Shown piece after piece: positions 9,540 through 19,092 of a stretch of 55,066 bases of DNA (within the stretch, counting starts at the first letter, position 1; each line of letters begins with the position of its first letter). A model generated the notes under the pieces. It searched no databases. It saw only the letters and a program-made list of their open reading frames with translations, and was not told where the DNA came from. This DNA is from Pelagibacteraceae bacterium AG-447-N18 (GTDB lineage Bacteria; Pseudomonadota; Alphaproteobacteria; Pelagibacterales; Pelagibacteraceae), in contig QCQE01000007.1 of assembly GCA_003212275.1 (NCBI GenBank), positions 1-55,066 on the forward strand, written 5' to 3'. The translations under genes were made by a program, and so were the position numbers.

Positions 9540-9871
9540 TGGATGATCAAACAAAAAGTTTAATTCAAAATCATATTGATACTAATGATGTGTGCCTTTT
9601 TATGAAAGGTACTCCAGATCAACCACAATGTGGTTTTTCAATGACCGTTTCAAATATACTTAAAATGTTAGAAATAAATTTTAAGGGCGTAAATGTATTA
9701 GAAGATCAATCTTTAAGAGATGGAATAAAAGTCTTTAGTGATTGGCCAACAATCCCTCAACTTTATATCAAAAAAGAATTTATAGGTGGGTGTGATATCA
9801 TCAAAGAAATGTATGAGAGCGGAGAATTAAAAAAAGTATGTGATGATAAAGGTATTAACTATAAAAAATAA
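9539..9871 (+). CDS. grxD: Monothiol glutaredoxin (Grx4 type)
   Basis: A 110-residue CGFS-type glutaredoxin. FMKGTPDQPQCGFS holds the single active-site cysteine, followed by the conserved WPTIPQLYIK and GGCDI glutathione-binding motifs. Family members carry and deliver [2Fe-2S] clusters and act with BolA in iron homeostasis. It closes the map-pur-bolA-grxD run and converges with rpsD; the two stops are three bases apart, with no terminator between them. Confidence 0.95.
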   Translation: MDDQTKSLIQNHIDTNDVCLFMKGTPDQPQCGFSMTVSNILKMLEINFKGVNVLEDQSLRDGIKVFSDWPTIPQLYIKKEFIGGCDIIKEMYESGELKKVCDDKGINYKK

Positions 9872-9874
9872 TTA

Positions 9875-10492
9875 TTATCTAGAGTAATATTCAATTACTA
9901 AATTTGGCTCCATAACAACTGGATATGGTACTTCCTCGAATTTTGGAATTCTAACAAACTTAAATTTTTTATTTTTTTCATCCATTTGAATATATTCTGG
10001 AGCTTCTCTTTCTTTACTGGCTAATGCAATGTCGATTATTGCAAGTTGTTTTGACTTATCTCTAATTTCTATAGTGTCTTCTTCTCTAACAGAATAACTA
10101 GAAATATTTACTTTTTTTCCATTTACTTTTACATGTCCATGGTTGATTAATTGTCTTGCAGAAAAAATTGTAGTTGCAAACTTTGCCCTATATATCACTG
10201 CATCTAATCTTCTTTCCAATAAACCAATAAGGTTTTCACTCGTGTCACCTTTAAGCATACTAGCTTTTTTATAAATATTTCTAAATTGTCTCTCATTAAT
10301 ATTTCCATAATAAGCTTTTAGTTTTTGTTTCGCTTGTAACTGAATTCCATAATCAGAAGGTTTGGAAGTTTTCGTTTGACCATGTTGTCCTGGTCCATAG
10401 GCTCTTGTATTAAACGGGCTTTTAGGTCTTCCCCAAAGATTTACTTTTAATCTTCTATCAACTTTATGTTTAGAGTTTAATCTTTTTGTCAT
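9875..10492 (-). CDS. rpsD: 30S ribosomal protein S4
   Basis: A 205-residue primary 16S rRNA-binding protein. [12 protein letters not shown] at the N-terminus, the LWGRPKSPF and GPGQHGQ segments, and the S4 RNA-binding domain ([34 protein letters not shown]) are typical of alphaproteobacterial S4. It stands alone, not in the alpha operon. It has a strong promoter of its own very close to the ATG, so the classical S4 autoregulatory leader has no room here. Confidence 0.97.
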   Translation of the reverse strand: MTKRLNSKHKVDRRLKVNLWGRPKSPFNTRAYGPGQHGQTKTSKPSDYGIQLQAKQKLKAYYGNINERQFRNIYKKASMLKGDTSENLIGLLERRLDAVIYRAKFATTIFSARQLINHGHVKVNGKKVNISSYSVREEDTIEIRDKSKQLAIIDIALASKEREAPEYIQMDEKNKKFKFVRIPKFEEVPYPVVMEPNLVIEYYSR

Positions 10493-10504
10493 TTAATAGT
10501 GGGG

Positions 10505-10532
10505 TTTATAAACTTACTCATTATTTTGTCAA
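10505..10532 (-). promoter_or_regulatory. Predicted strong promoter of rpsD
   Basis: On the minus strand, a perfect TTGACA (10532-10527), a 16-bp spacer and TATAAA (10510-10505). A start about seven bases downstream falls near 10498, leaving only about six bases of leader before the ATG at 10492. The -35 box abuts the stop codon of the upstream methylase gene. Confidence 0.6.
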
Positions 10533-11246
10533 TCAACGTTTTTTACCCAAACTTGCAAATACACCAGATAATATACGTGTTTCTTTATCAGATAAGTCCA
10601 TTTTGTAAAAAATGTTTCTTAGGTTTTCTAGCATTTTTGGTCTCTTCTCTTTAGGTCTAAAAAAATTTATTTCATCTAAATTTTTAATGCAAAGGCCTAA
10701 CATTGATTGAATTTCTTTTTTACTTGCTGATTTAACTTTTTTTGATTTTTTAAACGGAATATTTTTTAATTTAATAAGACTAGCTACATATTGAGCAATG
10801 ATGATTAAACTGTGAGATAAATTTAATGACCTGAAATCAGGATTGGTAGGTATTTGTAAAGTATAATTTGCATAGCTAATCTCATCATTTGATAAACCTG
10901 ATGCTTCTGACCCAAATAAAAATCCAACTCTCTTCTTAAAATTAATCTTTTTTAAGTCCACTAAATTAATATGTTTTATATTCTTATTTCTAAATCTTGC
11001 TGAAGTGGCAATTAAAATATCAATCTTTCCTAAAGCTTCATCTAAAGTATCGTATTTTTTACTTTGATTAATGATGTCTTTTGCACCAACAGAAGTAGCT
11101 AAGATTTTATCATTTGGGAAAATAGGTTTTGGACTGATTAAAACTAATTTTTTAAAATTAAAGTTCTTTATTGCTCTAGCACATGCACCAATATTTTCTG
11201 ATAATTGAGGTTTGTGTAAAATAAATGAGATATTATTTTTACTCAT
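10533..11246 (-). CDS. trmJ: tRNA/rRNA 2'-O-methyltransferase, TrmJ-like (SPOUT)
   Basis: A 237-residue SpoU/TrmH-class methyltransferase. The N-terminal FILHKPQLSENIGACARAIKNF contains the motif 1 Asn/Arg, GFLFGSEASGLSNDE is motif 2 and FRSLNLSHSLIIIAQ is motif 3 with the SAM-binding trefoil knot. The basic C-terminal extension after about residue 160 is like that of TrmJ, which methylates position 32 of tRNA. A general RNA 2'-O-methylase cannot be excluded. It directly follows cimA on the same strand with no gap. Confidence 0.8.
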   Translation of the reverse strand: MSKNNISFILHKPQLSENIGACARAIKNFNFKKLVLISPKPIFPNDKILATSVGAKDIINQSKKYDTLDEALGKIDILIATSARFRNKNIKHINLVDLKKINFKKRVGFLFGSEASGLSNDEISYANYTLQIPTNPDFRSLNLSHSLIIIAQYVASLIKLKNIPFKKSKKVKSASKKEIQSMLGLCIKNLDEINFFRPKEKRPKMLENLRNIFYKMDLSDKETRILSGVFASLGKKR

Positions 11247-12848
11247 TTATTTACTAGCAGGAGCATTATCTTTAAATAGTTTATAATCTAAGCTATCAAT
11301 TAATGCTTTGAACGAAGCATCGATAATGTTTGTAGACACACCAATAGTAAACCAATTCTTTCCTTTAGAGTCTGTGCTTTCAATAGACACTCTAGTAACC
11401 GCCTCTGTTCCTGTATTTAAAATTCTTACTTTATAATCAACAAGTTTTAAATCTTTCAGATATTTTGAATATTTTGCTAGTCTATCTACGTTTTGTCTAA
11501 TAGCATTATCTAATGCATTTACTGGTCCATTCCCCTCTCCTTCACACATAATTTTTTCTCCATCAACTTCCAATTGAGCCTTTGCAGAAGAAACTATTTC
11601 TCCAGACTTATTTTTTTTTACGGAAACGTCATATTCATTAATTGAAATATACCTCGGTATTTCTCCAATAATTCTTCTAGCCAATAATTCAAAAGAGGCA
11701 TCAGCTCCATCATAACTATAACCAATAAATTCCCTATCTTTAACTTCGTCTAACAATTTTTTAATTTTTGGATCACTTTCCTCAATATTAATTTTGATAC
11801 TTTTTAGTCTAGATATAATATTTGATTTTCCAGATTGATCTGAAACAACAATATTTCTTGTATTACCAACTTCTTCTGGGTTGATATGTTCATAAGTTTT
11901 TGGATCTTTTTGTACAGCGGATACATGCAATCCTCCTTTATGTGAAAATGCTGCAGCACCAACATAAGGTAAATGCTGATTAGGTTTTCTGTTTAAAATT
12001 TCATCTAATAATCTTGAACATTCAGTTAAATTTTTAATGTTTTCTGATTTGATACTGATTTCAAATTGCGATGAAAAATCTTTTTTCAAAAAAAAAGTTG
12101 GAATTAATGACATTAAATTTGCATTACCACATCTTTCACCTAAACCATTGATTGTTCCTTGAATTTGTCTCACTCCAGATAATACTGCAGCTAATGAATT
12201 TGCAACTGCATTGCCAGTATCGTTATGTGCATGGATACCCAGGTTCTTTCCTGGAACAACTTTAGAAACTTCGGTAATTATTTGTGTAACTTCGTGAGGC
12301 AATGTTCCTCCATTCGTATCACATAAAACGATCCATCTTGCACCTTGATCATATGCAGCCTTTATACAAGACAATGCATATTTTGGATTTGCTTTGTAAC
12401 CATCAAAAAAATGCTCTGCATCAAACATGAACTCTTTTTTTGCTTTTACAAAATGTTTAGCGCTTTCAGAAATATTTTCTAAATTTTCCTCATTTGTTAT
12501 TCCTAAAGCTACATCAACATGAAAATCCCAAGACTTTCCTACCAAACAAACAGCGGAGGTATTTGAATTCATGAGTGCTGATAAACCAGTATCATTTTCT
12601 GCACTTCTTCCAGATCTTTTAGTCATCCCAAAAGATGTTAGCTTTGAGTTTTTAAAATTATGTTTCTTTTGAAAAAATTCTGTGTCTGTTGGATTGGCTC
12701 CGGGCCATCCTGCTTCAATATAATCAACACCTAAATTATCTAAAGCTAAAGCAATTTTTTCTTTATCCTCCAAAGAAAAATCAACACCCTGGGTTTGAGC
12801 TCCATCTCTAAGAGTTGTATCAAATATGTATAATCTTTCTTTGCTCAT
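11247..12848 (-). CDS. cimA: (R)-citramalate synthase
   Basis: A 533-residue LeuA-like enzyme joining pyruvate and acetyl-CoA to citramalate, the threonine-independent entry to isoleucine synthesis. IFDTTLRDGAQTQGVDFS, YIEAGWPGANPTD, HAHNDTGNAVANSLAAV and NGLGERCGNANL are the catalytic TIM-barrel motifs, and the C-terminal 130 residues form the allosteric LeuA dimer domain. The YIEAGWPGANPTD form marks the CimA clade rather than 2-isopropylmalate synthase. It overlaps cysS by four bases. Confidence 0.92.
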   Translation of the reverse strand: MSKERLYIFDTTLRDGAQTQGVDFSLEDKEKIALALDNLGVDYIEAGWPGANPTDTEFFQKKHNFKNSKLTSFGMTKRSGRSAENDTGLSALMNSNTSAVCLVGKSWDFHVDVALGITNEENLENISESAKHFVKAKKEFMFDAEHFFDGYKANPKYALSCIKAAYDQGARWIVLCDTNGGTLPHEVTQIITEVSKVVPGKNLGIHAHNDTGNAVANSLAAVLSGVRQIQGTINGLGERCGNANLMSLIPTFFLKKDFSSQFEISIKSENIKNLTECSRLLDEILNRKPNQHLPYVGAAAFSHKGGLHVSAVQKDPKTYEHINPEEVGNTRNIVVSDQSGKSNIISRLKSIKINIEESDPKIKKLLDEVKDREFIGYSYDGADASFELLARRIIGEIPRYISINEYDVSVKKNKSGEIVSSAKAQLEVDGEKIMCEGEGNGPVNALDNAIRQNVDRLAKYSKYLKDLKLVDYKVRILNTGTEAVTRVSIESTDSKGKNWFTIGVSTNIIDASFKALIDSLDYKLFKDNAPASK

Positions 12849-14191
12849 TTAAATTTCCAAAGTGTTTTACCATCTTTGTCTTCTATTAAAACACCTTTGT
12901 CTAAAAGTTCATCTCTAATTCTATCTGCCTCTTTATAATTCTTATTTTCTCTAGCTTTCTCTCTTAATTTAAGCATGTCCTTAATTTCAGAATCACTAAT
13001 GGATGCTTTATTCTTTTTATAATCATTCCATTGCTCAGTACTTTCATTCATTAAACCAATAAATTGGCATGCTGATATAAATAAATCTACACCTTCACCT
13101 TTAGTAGCTTTTTCAAATAAATTATGAAGATTTGCAATAAAACCAGGGGTGTTCAAATCTTCATATAGTGGTTTTAAAATTTCATCTGGAATTTTCACAG
13201 ATTTTAAATCAGATGAATAAACTCGATACCATTTATCTAAAGTATTTTCACAATCACTTAACAATTTATCGTTCCAATCAAGTGGTTGTTTGTAATGCGC
13301 ACTCATTAAAGCTAGTCTAATTATTTGGCCACTAATCTTATTTCTAAAGTCTTTAATTTTAAGAATGTTACCTTGTGACTTAGCCATTTTCTCATTAGAC
13401 ATTGTGATAAAGGCATTATGGACCCAATATTTTGCAAAAGCTTTTGTTTCATTTGCACATCTAGATTGTGCTATTTCATTTTCGTGATGTGGAAAGATTA
13501 AATCTATACCACCACCATGAATATCAAACTCGCTACCTAAAAATTTTTTTGACATTGCTGAACATTCCAAATGCCAACCAGGTCTACCTTTCCCCCAAGG
13601 TGAGTCCCAGTAAGGTTCATCATTTATTGAAGGTTTCCATAAAACAAAGTCTTCAGAATTTTTTTTATTTTCACTAATTTCTATTCTTGATCCAGCAATC
13701 AAATCATCCAAATTTTTATTTGATAGTTTTCCATAATCAGAAAATTTTTTTACCTCAAAATACACATGTTTTTGATTTTCATAAGCGAAACCTTTTTTAA
13801 TCAATTCAGCAATCATTTCAATCATAAGATCTATATGCTCAGTAGCTTTAGGTTGATGAGTTGGATTCTCACAATTTAAAAATTCACAATCTTTTAAAAA
13901 ACTTGAAGTTACTTTTTCTGTAAGTTCTTTTGTGGAAATTTTTTGTTCTTGAGACGATTTGATAATTTTATCATCAATATCAGTTATATTCCTAACATAG
14001 GTTACTTTTGAAAAATTATTTTTTAGTAATTTAAACAAAATATCAAAAACAACCAAAGGTCTTGCATTACCGATGTGCGGATCATCATAGACAGTAGGTC
14101 CACAAACATACATTCCTATTTTTTCTCTATCTTTTGGAATGAATTGCTCTTTTTTATTTGTCAAATTATTTGTTAAAAAAATATTCATCAT
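12845..14191 (-). CDS. cysS: Cysteinyl-tRNA synthetase
   Basis: A 448-residue class I aminoacyl-tRNA synthetase. The zinc and HIGH region reads YVCGPTVYDDPHIGNARP, DIDDKII follows, GWHLECSAMS and FPHHENEIAQS hold the other zinc ligands, and KMAKSQGN is the KMSKS loop (with A for the first S). The C-terminal helical domain is present. It lies upstream of cimA with a four-base overlap. An ATG follows the first ATG immediately, so the true start may be either one. Confidence 0.95.
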   Translation of the reverse strand: MMNIFLTNNLTNKKEQFIPKDREKIGMYVCGPTVYDDPHIGNARPLVVFDILFKLLKNNFSKVTYVRNITDIDDKIIKSSQEQKISTKELTEKVTSSFLKDCEFLNCENPTHQPKATEHIDLMIEMIAELIKKGFAYENQKHVYFEVKKFSDYGKLSNKNLDDLIAGSRIEISENKKNSEDFVLWKPSINDEPYWDSPWGKGRPGWHLECSAMSKKFLGSEFDIHGGGIDLIFPHHENEIAQSRCANETKAFAKYWVHNAFITMSNEKMAKSQGNILKIKDFRNKISGQIIRLALMSAHYKQPLDWNDKLLSDCENTLDKWYRVYSSDLKSVKIPDEILKPLYEDLNTPGFIANLHNLFEKATKGEGVDLFISACQFIGLMNESTEQWNDYKKNKASISDSEIKDMLKLREKARENKNYKEADRIRDELLDKGVLIEDKDGKTLWKFK

Positions 14192-14239
14192 TGATGATTA
14201 AGAAATATACCTTATTTAGTGATTTGTTAATCGAATTGA

Positions 14240-14977
14240 TTAACTAGGAATCTTGCAAACTGGAATAGGCTCCATTTTATGCAAGTTTTGATTTCTAATT
14301 TTTTCGTATTGGTCTCTATGTGGTGAGTTTGGGTTACTCATTGCATCTTCTAACTCACTATAATTAAATCCTAATTGACCCTCATCTGTTCTGCCATCAT
14401 CCCACAATCCATCAGTTGGGGGAGCATCAATTATTTCTTTTAATATTCCAAGTTCTTTACCTAATTCCCATACTTCTGTTTTGTTACAATCTGCTATTGG
14501 AGAAATATCAACACCTCCATCACCATATTTTGTGTAAAAACCAACACCAAAATCTTCAACTTTATTTCCAGTTCCAACAACAATACCTTTATTAGCTGCA
14601 GCTACTTGGTAAAGAGTTGTCATCCTTAATCTCGCTCTAGAGTTTGCATAGCCATGTTCATTGTTAAATTTATTTAGTGTAGAAGAAAACGTTTCAAATA
14701 ATTTATCTAAACTAATAGTATGTGCTTCGACATTTTTAAATTTTTTTGTTAACCACTCTTGATGTTTTAAGCTTAAATCATGCTGATTTTCTTTTTGTTT
14801 TATTGGCATAGTTAAAACAATTGTTTTTAACCCTGTCATAGCACTTAAAGTGCTTGAGACAGATGAGTCGATTCCTCCTGAAATACCTATCACTAAAGAT
14901 TGAGCTTTATTTGGCATTTGATCAACATAACTCTTGATCCAGTTTGATATAAATTTTATTTTTTCATTAGGCTTCAT
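14240..14977 (-). CDS. nadE: Ammonia-dependent NAD synthetase
   Basis: A 245-residue enzyme that amidates deamido-NAD. VIGISGGIDSSVSSTL is the PP-loop of the N-type ATP pyrophosphatases; YGDGGVDISPIAD and VGTGNKVED(F) belong to the NAD-binding loops, and APPTDGLWD to the C-terminal segment. There is no N-terminal nitrilase-type glutaminase domain, so it should use free ammonia or a partner. It follows the DAHP synthase gene on the same strand with a 39-bp gap. Confidence 0.92.
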   Translation of the reverse strand: MKPNEKIKFISNWIKSYVDQMPNKAQSLVIGISGGIDSSVSSTLSAMTGLKTIVLTMPIKQKENQHDLSLKHQEWLTKKFKNVEAHTISLDKLFETFSSTLNKFNNEHGYANSRARLRMTTLYQVAAANKGIVVGTGNKVEDFGVGFYTKYGDGGVDISPIADCNKTEVWELGKELGILKEIIDAPPTDGLWDDGRTDEGQLGFNYSELEDAMSNPNSPHRDQYEKIRNQNLHKMEPIPVCKIPS

Positions 14978-15016
14978 AACTAATCATTTAATCTTTATTA
15001 ATTTGAAATCAACAGT

Positions 15017-16396
15017 CTAAGATGCCGCTTGAATAGCATTTTTGGAATAGCTGCTATTCTTTTTAATCTCATCTGAAATTAAAAATGCTAATTCAATTGC
15101 TTGATCAGAGTTTAATCGCGGATCACAATGAGTGTGGTATCTACTAGACAGGTCAGCATCTGATATTTTTCTTGCACCCCCCGTACACTCTGTCACATCT
15201 TGTCCAGTCATTTCAACATGTAAACCACCAGCGTAAGAACCTTCAGACTGATGAACAGCGAATACATTTTTAACCTCACTAACAACGTCATTAAAAGGTC
15301 TTGTTTTGAAACCAGTTGTTGATTTAATCGTATTTCCATGCATTGGATCACACGACCATACAACATTTAAACCTTCTTTTTTAATTCCTCTAATTAATTT
15401 TGGTAAAAATTTCTCAACATTTTTATGACCGAATCTGGATATTAATGTAATCTTTCCCTTTTCATTATTTGGATTGATTAATTCACAAATCTTTGCAATT
15501 TCATCTGGCTTAGAAGTTGGTCCACATTTTATTCCTATAGGGTTTTCTATACCTTTGCAAAATTCTACATGACCGCCATCAATTTGTCTTGTTCTGTCAC
15601 CAATCCAAACAAAGTGAGCTGATGTATCGTGATATTCTCCTGTAGTAGAATCAATTCTAGTCATGCTTTCCTCAAAAGGTAAATGTAAAGCTTCATGTGA
15701 GGTCCAGAAATTAACTGTGTATAATCTATTATTAAAATCTGAAGTGATACCGCAAGCTTCCATAAAAGCTAAAGCATCAGCAATTTTATCCTCCAACTCT
15801 TTAAATTTTTTAGCTTGAGGGCTTTTCTTAATATAATCTAAGTTCCACAAGTGAACTTTATTTAAATCTGCAAAACCTCCTTTTGAAAAAGCTCGTAAGA
15901 TATTTAAAGTTGCAGCAGATTGTGAATAAGCTTTAAACATTCTTTTTGGATCTGGTCTTCTTGCTTTTTCTGTAAAATCAATTGCATTTATATTATCACC
16001 TAAATAGCTTGGTAATTCTTTACCACCCTGTATTTCAGTAGGAGCACTTCTTGGTTTTGAAAACTGACCAGCTATTCTTCCAAGTTTTACAACTGGTAAG
16101 GATGCTGAATAAGTTAAAACTAACGACATTTGAAGAATAACTTTAAATGTATCCCTAATATTATCCGGATGAAATTCCGCAAAACTCTCAGCACAATCTC
16201 CACCTTGTAATAAAAAAGCTTTACCATCTACAACTTCAGCAAGTTGCTGTTTCAAATGTCTAGTCTCTCCAGCAAAAACTAATGGTGGAAAAGTTTTAAT
16301 TTTATTTAAAACCTGTTCCAACTCTTTTTTATCTGGATATTCCGGTATATGTTTTACCGGATATTTTCTCCAACTATTGACTTTCCAATTTTTCAT
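15017..16396 (-). CDS. Class II 3-deoxy-7-phosphoheptulonate (DAHP) synthase
   Basis: About 459 residues. The first enzyme of the shikimate pathway, condensing PEP and erythrose-4-phosphate. The plant/actinobacterial class II type is clear from W(R)KYPVKHIPEYPD, FAGETRHLKQQLAEV, LLQGGDCAESFAEF, KLGRIAGQFSKPRS, WVLW-like FVWIGDRTRQIDGGHVEF and WSCDPMHGNT. I prefer the ATG at 16396 to a TTG six bases upstream. It is followed by nadE. No ACT-like regulatory domain is evident. Confidence 0.93.
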   Translation of the reverse strand: MKNWKVNSWRKYPVKHIPEYPDKKELEQVLNKIKTFPPLVFAGETRHLKQQLAEVVDGKAFLLQGGDCAESFAEFHPDNIRDTFKVILQMSLVLTYSASLPVVKLGRIAGQFSKPRSAPTEIQGGKELPSYLGDNINAIDFTEKARRPDPKRMFKAYSQSAATLNILRAFSKGGFADLNKVHLWNLDYIKKSPQAKKFKELEDKIADALAFMEACGITSDFNNRLYTVNFWTSHEALHLPFEESMTRIDSTTGEYHDTSAHFVWIGDRTRQIDGGHVEFCKGIENPIGIKCGPTSKPDEIAKICELINPNNEKGKITLISRFGHKNVEKFLPKLIRGIKKEGLNVVWSCDPMHGNTIKSTTGFKTRPFNDVVSEVKNVFAVHQSEGSYAGGLHVEMTGQDVTECTGGARKISDADLSSRYHTHCDPRLNSDQAIELAFLISDEIKKNSSYSKNAIQAAS

Positions 16397-16435
16397 ATTC
16401 AACTGAGGATTGTTGTACCAGAGTTTAATAATTAT

Positions 16436-17197
16436 TCAACTTATCCACTTATTTTTTTTAAATGAATTTTCTAATTTCAATAATTCAGAGGGATTAAAGA
16501 ATGATTTGTAGTTCCCGTAACCACCTTTATTCATGAAATTAGTCTTTTTTTCCTTCATATTTCCAGAGAAGAACCCAGCAATATTTTGCTCTTTTTCTCT
16601 AATCTCAATATTTTTTAGATTATTGAAACTTGTATTTCTTTTAATAAGATCTATCTTTTTATTAGTTATTTCTAAATCTAAAAAATTACATAAATATTTA
16701 ATTTGATTATCAAAATCATCAATGAGATCTGAATATTTTACTATATGATATTTTTTTCCTGAATTAACCCAGCTTTCAATATGTTCTTGCCAATTTGGAA
16801 GATTAGCTTTTTTTAAGAATGGTAATGTCTGGTAAGTACAAAAAAAATCTATCATTTCACTTTTATCTTTTTTTTCAATTTCATAATAATTGTATAATGA
16901 AACAAATACATCAAGAGGATTCCTGATTATTAAAATAATTTTACCAATTGGTAATTTACTCATTTGATTATAACTTGAGTGAGTTTTTAAAAAAACTTCT
17001 TTATCTTTTAATCTACTATCTAAAATAAGCTGATTGTTTTTTGACATATGAAAGTCTGGTATCAATCGGTTTATTTCACTTGAGTTTTCAATAGTGACAC
17101 TATGATCATTAAATAATAAATCATAAATAATAAACCTCATCCAAGTATTTCCTGATTTTGGAAAAGAAGTTATAATATTAATTTTATTATTTTTCAT
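16436..17197 (-). CDS. Sulfotransferase family protein
   Basis: A 253-residue PAPS-dependent sulfotransferase of the cytosolic sulfotransferase-1 type. ITSFPKSGNTW at residues 9-19 is the 5'-phosphosulfate loop, and IIRNPLDVFVSLYNYY (about 96-111) is the 3'-phosphate-binding segment with its Arg and Ser. A C-terminal NKGGYGNYKSFF replaces the usual RKG-GDW region. It sits alone between glmS and DAHP synthase, with 72 bp in front of it. The acceptor is unknown; a surface sugar or lipid is plausible given the glycosyltransferases elsewhere in the window. Confidence 0.8.
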   Translation of the reverse strand: MKNNKINIITSFPKSGNTWMRFIIYDLLFNDHSVTIENSSEINRLIPDFHMSKNNQLILDSRLKDKEVFLKTHSSYNQMSKLPIGKIILIIRNPLDVFVSLYNYYEIEKKDKSEMIDFFCTYQTLPFLKKANLPNWQEHIESWVNSGKKYHIVKYSDLIDDFDNQIKYLCNFLDLEITNKKIDLIKRNTSFNNLKNIEIREKEQNIAGFFSGNMKEKKTNFMNKGGYGNYKSFFNPSELLKLENSFKKNKWIS

Positions 17198-17269
17198 AAA
17201 GCTTTTGTTTATTTGATTATCTACTTTATTAAAAGAATTTTTAATTAAAGATATTATTAAACAATTTCT

Positions 17270-19090
17270 TTACTCAACAGTCACTGACTTTGCTAAATTT
17301 CTAGGTTTATCTATATCATAGCCCTTATTTAATGCTGAATAATAAGCTAACTTTTGTAAAGGAATGGTCAAAAGAAAAGGTAAAAGATCTTGATTAGTGG
17401 TTTCAACCTCAATTTTTTCCCAAATATTCTCTGAGATCACCTCATCCTTACTTTTATTTGTTATTAACAAAACTTTAGCTCCTCTTGCAATCACCTCTTG
17501 CATGTTAGAAATCGTTTTTTTATAATAATTGTCTCTAGGAGCCAAAACTACAACTGGCATACCCTCCTCTATTAATGCAAGAGGTCCATGTTTCATTTCT
17601 CCTGCCGGATAACCTTCGGCATGAATGTATGATAATTCTTTTAGTTTCAAGGCACCTTCAAGAGCAATTGGATAAGAATAACCACGTCCTAAAAACATAG
17701 AACCCTTTGCCTCATTAAAAGTATTTGAAATTGTTTGTATTTTGTTATCAATCAATAATGTTTGCTCAACAAGTCTTGGTAAATTTTTAAGATCATCAAT
17801 TTTTTTGTCAAAATGAGTTTTTTCAATATCTTTTCTCAATAAAGCAAGTTTAAGGGCTAAAATATATAAAATTAATATTTGTCCAAGAAAAGCTTTAGTT
17901 GAAGCAACACCTATTTCAGTTCCACAATGTATTGGTAATACAAATTCAGAGTCTCTTGCAATCGAGCTTTCCACTACATTTACGACCGCACACGTTTTAA
18001 CACCGCTTTGTTTACAAAGATCTAAAGCAGCATAAGTATCTGCTGTTTCTCCAGATTGTGAGACAAATACATAAAGTGTATCTTTTTTAAATCTATTTTT
18101 TCTGTATCTAAATTCTGACGCTATATCTATATTTACATCTAATGATGTTATTTCCTCAAACCAATATTTTGCCATTAAACATGAATGATATGCTGTTCCA
18201 CACCCAATTAAGGTTATTGATGTAATCTCATTACTTTTCCAAGGAAAATTATAAATGTTAATATCTTTATTTGACATATCTATATACTCATTAATTCCAT
18301 TTCTAATTGTGTTTGGTTGTTCTTCAATTTCTTTAGCCATAAAATGTTTGTAATCACCTTTGTCATATTTTTCTTCTGTAGAGGACAATTCTAAAACTTT
18401 TTTATTAATCTTAATTCCTTCCTCACTAAAAAATTCCACATGATCTTTTTTAATAATGCAGAATTCACCATCATTTAAATATGTAATCTTATTTGTCATC
18501 GATTTAAGCGCATAGGAGTCTGAACCTAGATAATTTTCATTAGGACCATAACCAACAGCTAATGGTGAACCTCTTCTTGCGCCAACAATTAAATCTGGTT
18601 GATCTTTAAAAATTATACCAAGTGCAAAGCTTCCATGTAACGACTTCAAAGTTTTTTGAATTGAATTAACAATGTTTTCTGTTTTAAGATTTTCAGTAAT
18701 TAGATGGACTATTACCTCTGTATCAGTTTGTGATTTAAATTTGTGACCTTTCCCAATTAAAAATTTTTTTAAAATCGTTGAGTTTTCAATAATTCCATTA
18801 TGAACAACAGAAACATTCTGAGAAGAATGTGGGTGTGCATTAATACTATTGGGGAGCCCGTGTGTTGCCCATCGAACATGACCAATACCAATAGTTCCCT
18901 CCATGCTTTGAACTAAGGAATTTTTTTCCAAATTTTCTACTCTTCCCTCAGATTTTACTTCATTTATCAATCCATTATATAGAGTTGCCATTCCAGCTGA
19001 GTCATAACCTCTATACTCTAATTTTTTTAGAGAATTAATTATAGTTGCTGATACAGGTCTATTACTATTAATTCCAATTATTCCACACAT
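17270..19090 (-). CDS. glmS: Glutamine-fructose-6-phosphate aminotransferase
   Basis: A 606-residue enzyme giving glucosamine-6-phosphate, the entry to peptidoglycan and LPS amino sugars. It starts MCGIIGI with the nucleophilic Cys2 of the Ntn glutaminase; RWATHG and the VVHNGIIEN loop follow. Two SIS isomerase domains hold GCGTAYHS, SQSGETADT, and near the end KPRNLAKSVTVE, the conserved C-terminal tail. It is two bases downstream of the GlmU-like acetyltransferase gene, so two steps of UDP-GlcNAc synthesis share an operon. I see no glmS ribozyme in the short upstream gap. Confidence 0.96.
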   Translation of the reverse strand: MCGIIGINSNRPVSATIINSLKKLEYRGYDSAGMATLYNGLINEVKSEGRVENLEKNSLVQSMEGTIGIGHVRWATHGLPNSINAHPHSSQNVSVVHNGIIENSTILKKFLIGKGHKFKSQTDTEVIVHLITENLKTENIVNSIQKTLKSLHGSFALGIIFKDQPDLIVGARRGSPLAVGYGPNENYLGSDSYALKSMTNKITYLNDGEFCIIKKDHVEFFSEEGIKINKKVLELSSTEEKYDKGDYKHFMAKEIEEQPNTIRNGINEYIDMSNKDINIYNFPWKSNEITSITLIGCGTAYHSCLMAKYWFEEITSLDVNIDIASEFRYRKNRFKKDTLYVFVSQSGETADTYAALDLCKQSGVKTCAVVNVVESSIARDSEFVLPIHCGTEIGVASTKAFLGQILILYILALKLALLRKDIEKTHFDKKIDDLKNLPRLVEQTLLIDNKIQTISNTFNEAKGSMFLGRGYSYPIALEGALKLKELSYIHAEGYPAGEMKHGPLALIEEGMPVVVLAPRDNYYKKTISNMQEVIARGAKVLLITNKSKDEVISENIWEKIEVETTNQDLLPFLLTIPLQKLAYYSALNKGYDIDKPRNLAKSVTVE

Positions 19091-19092
19091 AA

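Noticed and set aside
19091..19092. glmS ribozyme or riboswitch upstream of glmS
   Set aside because: Only two bases separate glmS from the upstream gene, so no room exists; such ribozymes are typical of Firmicutes.
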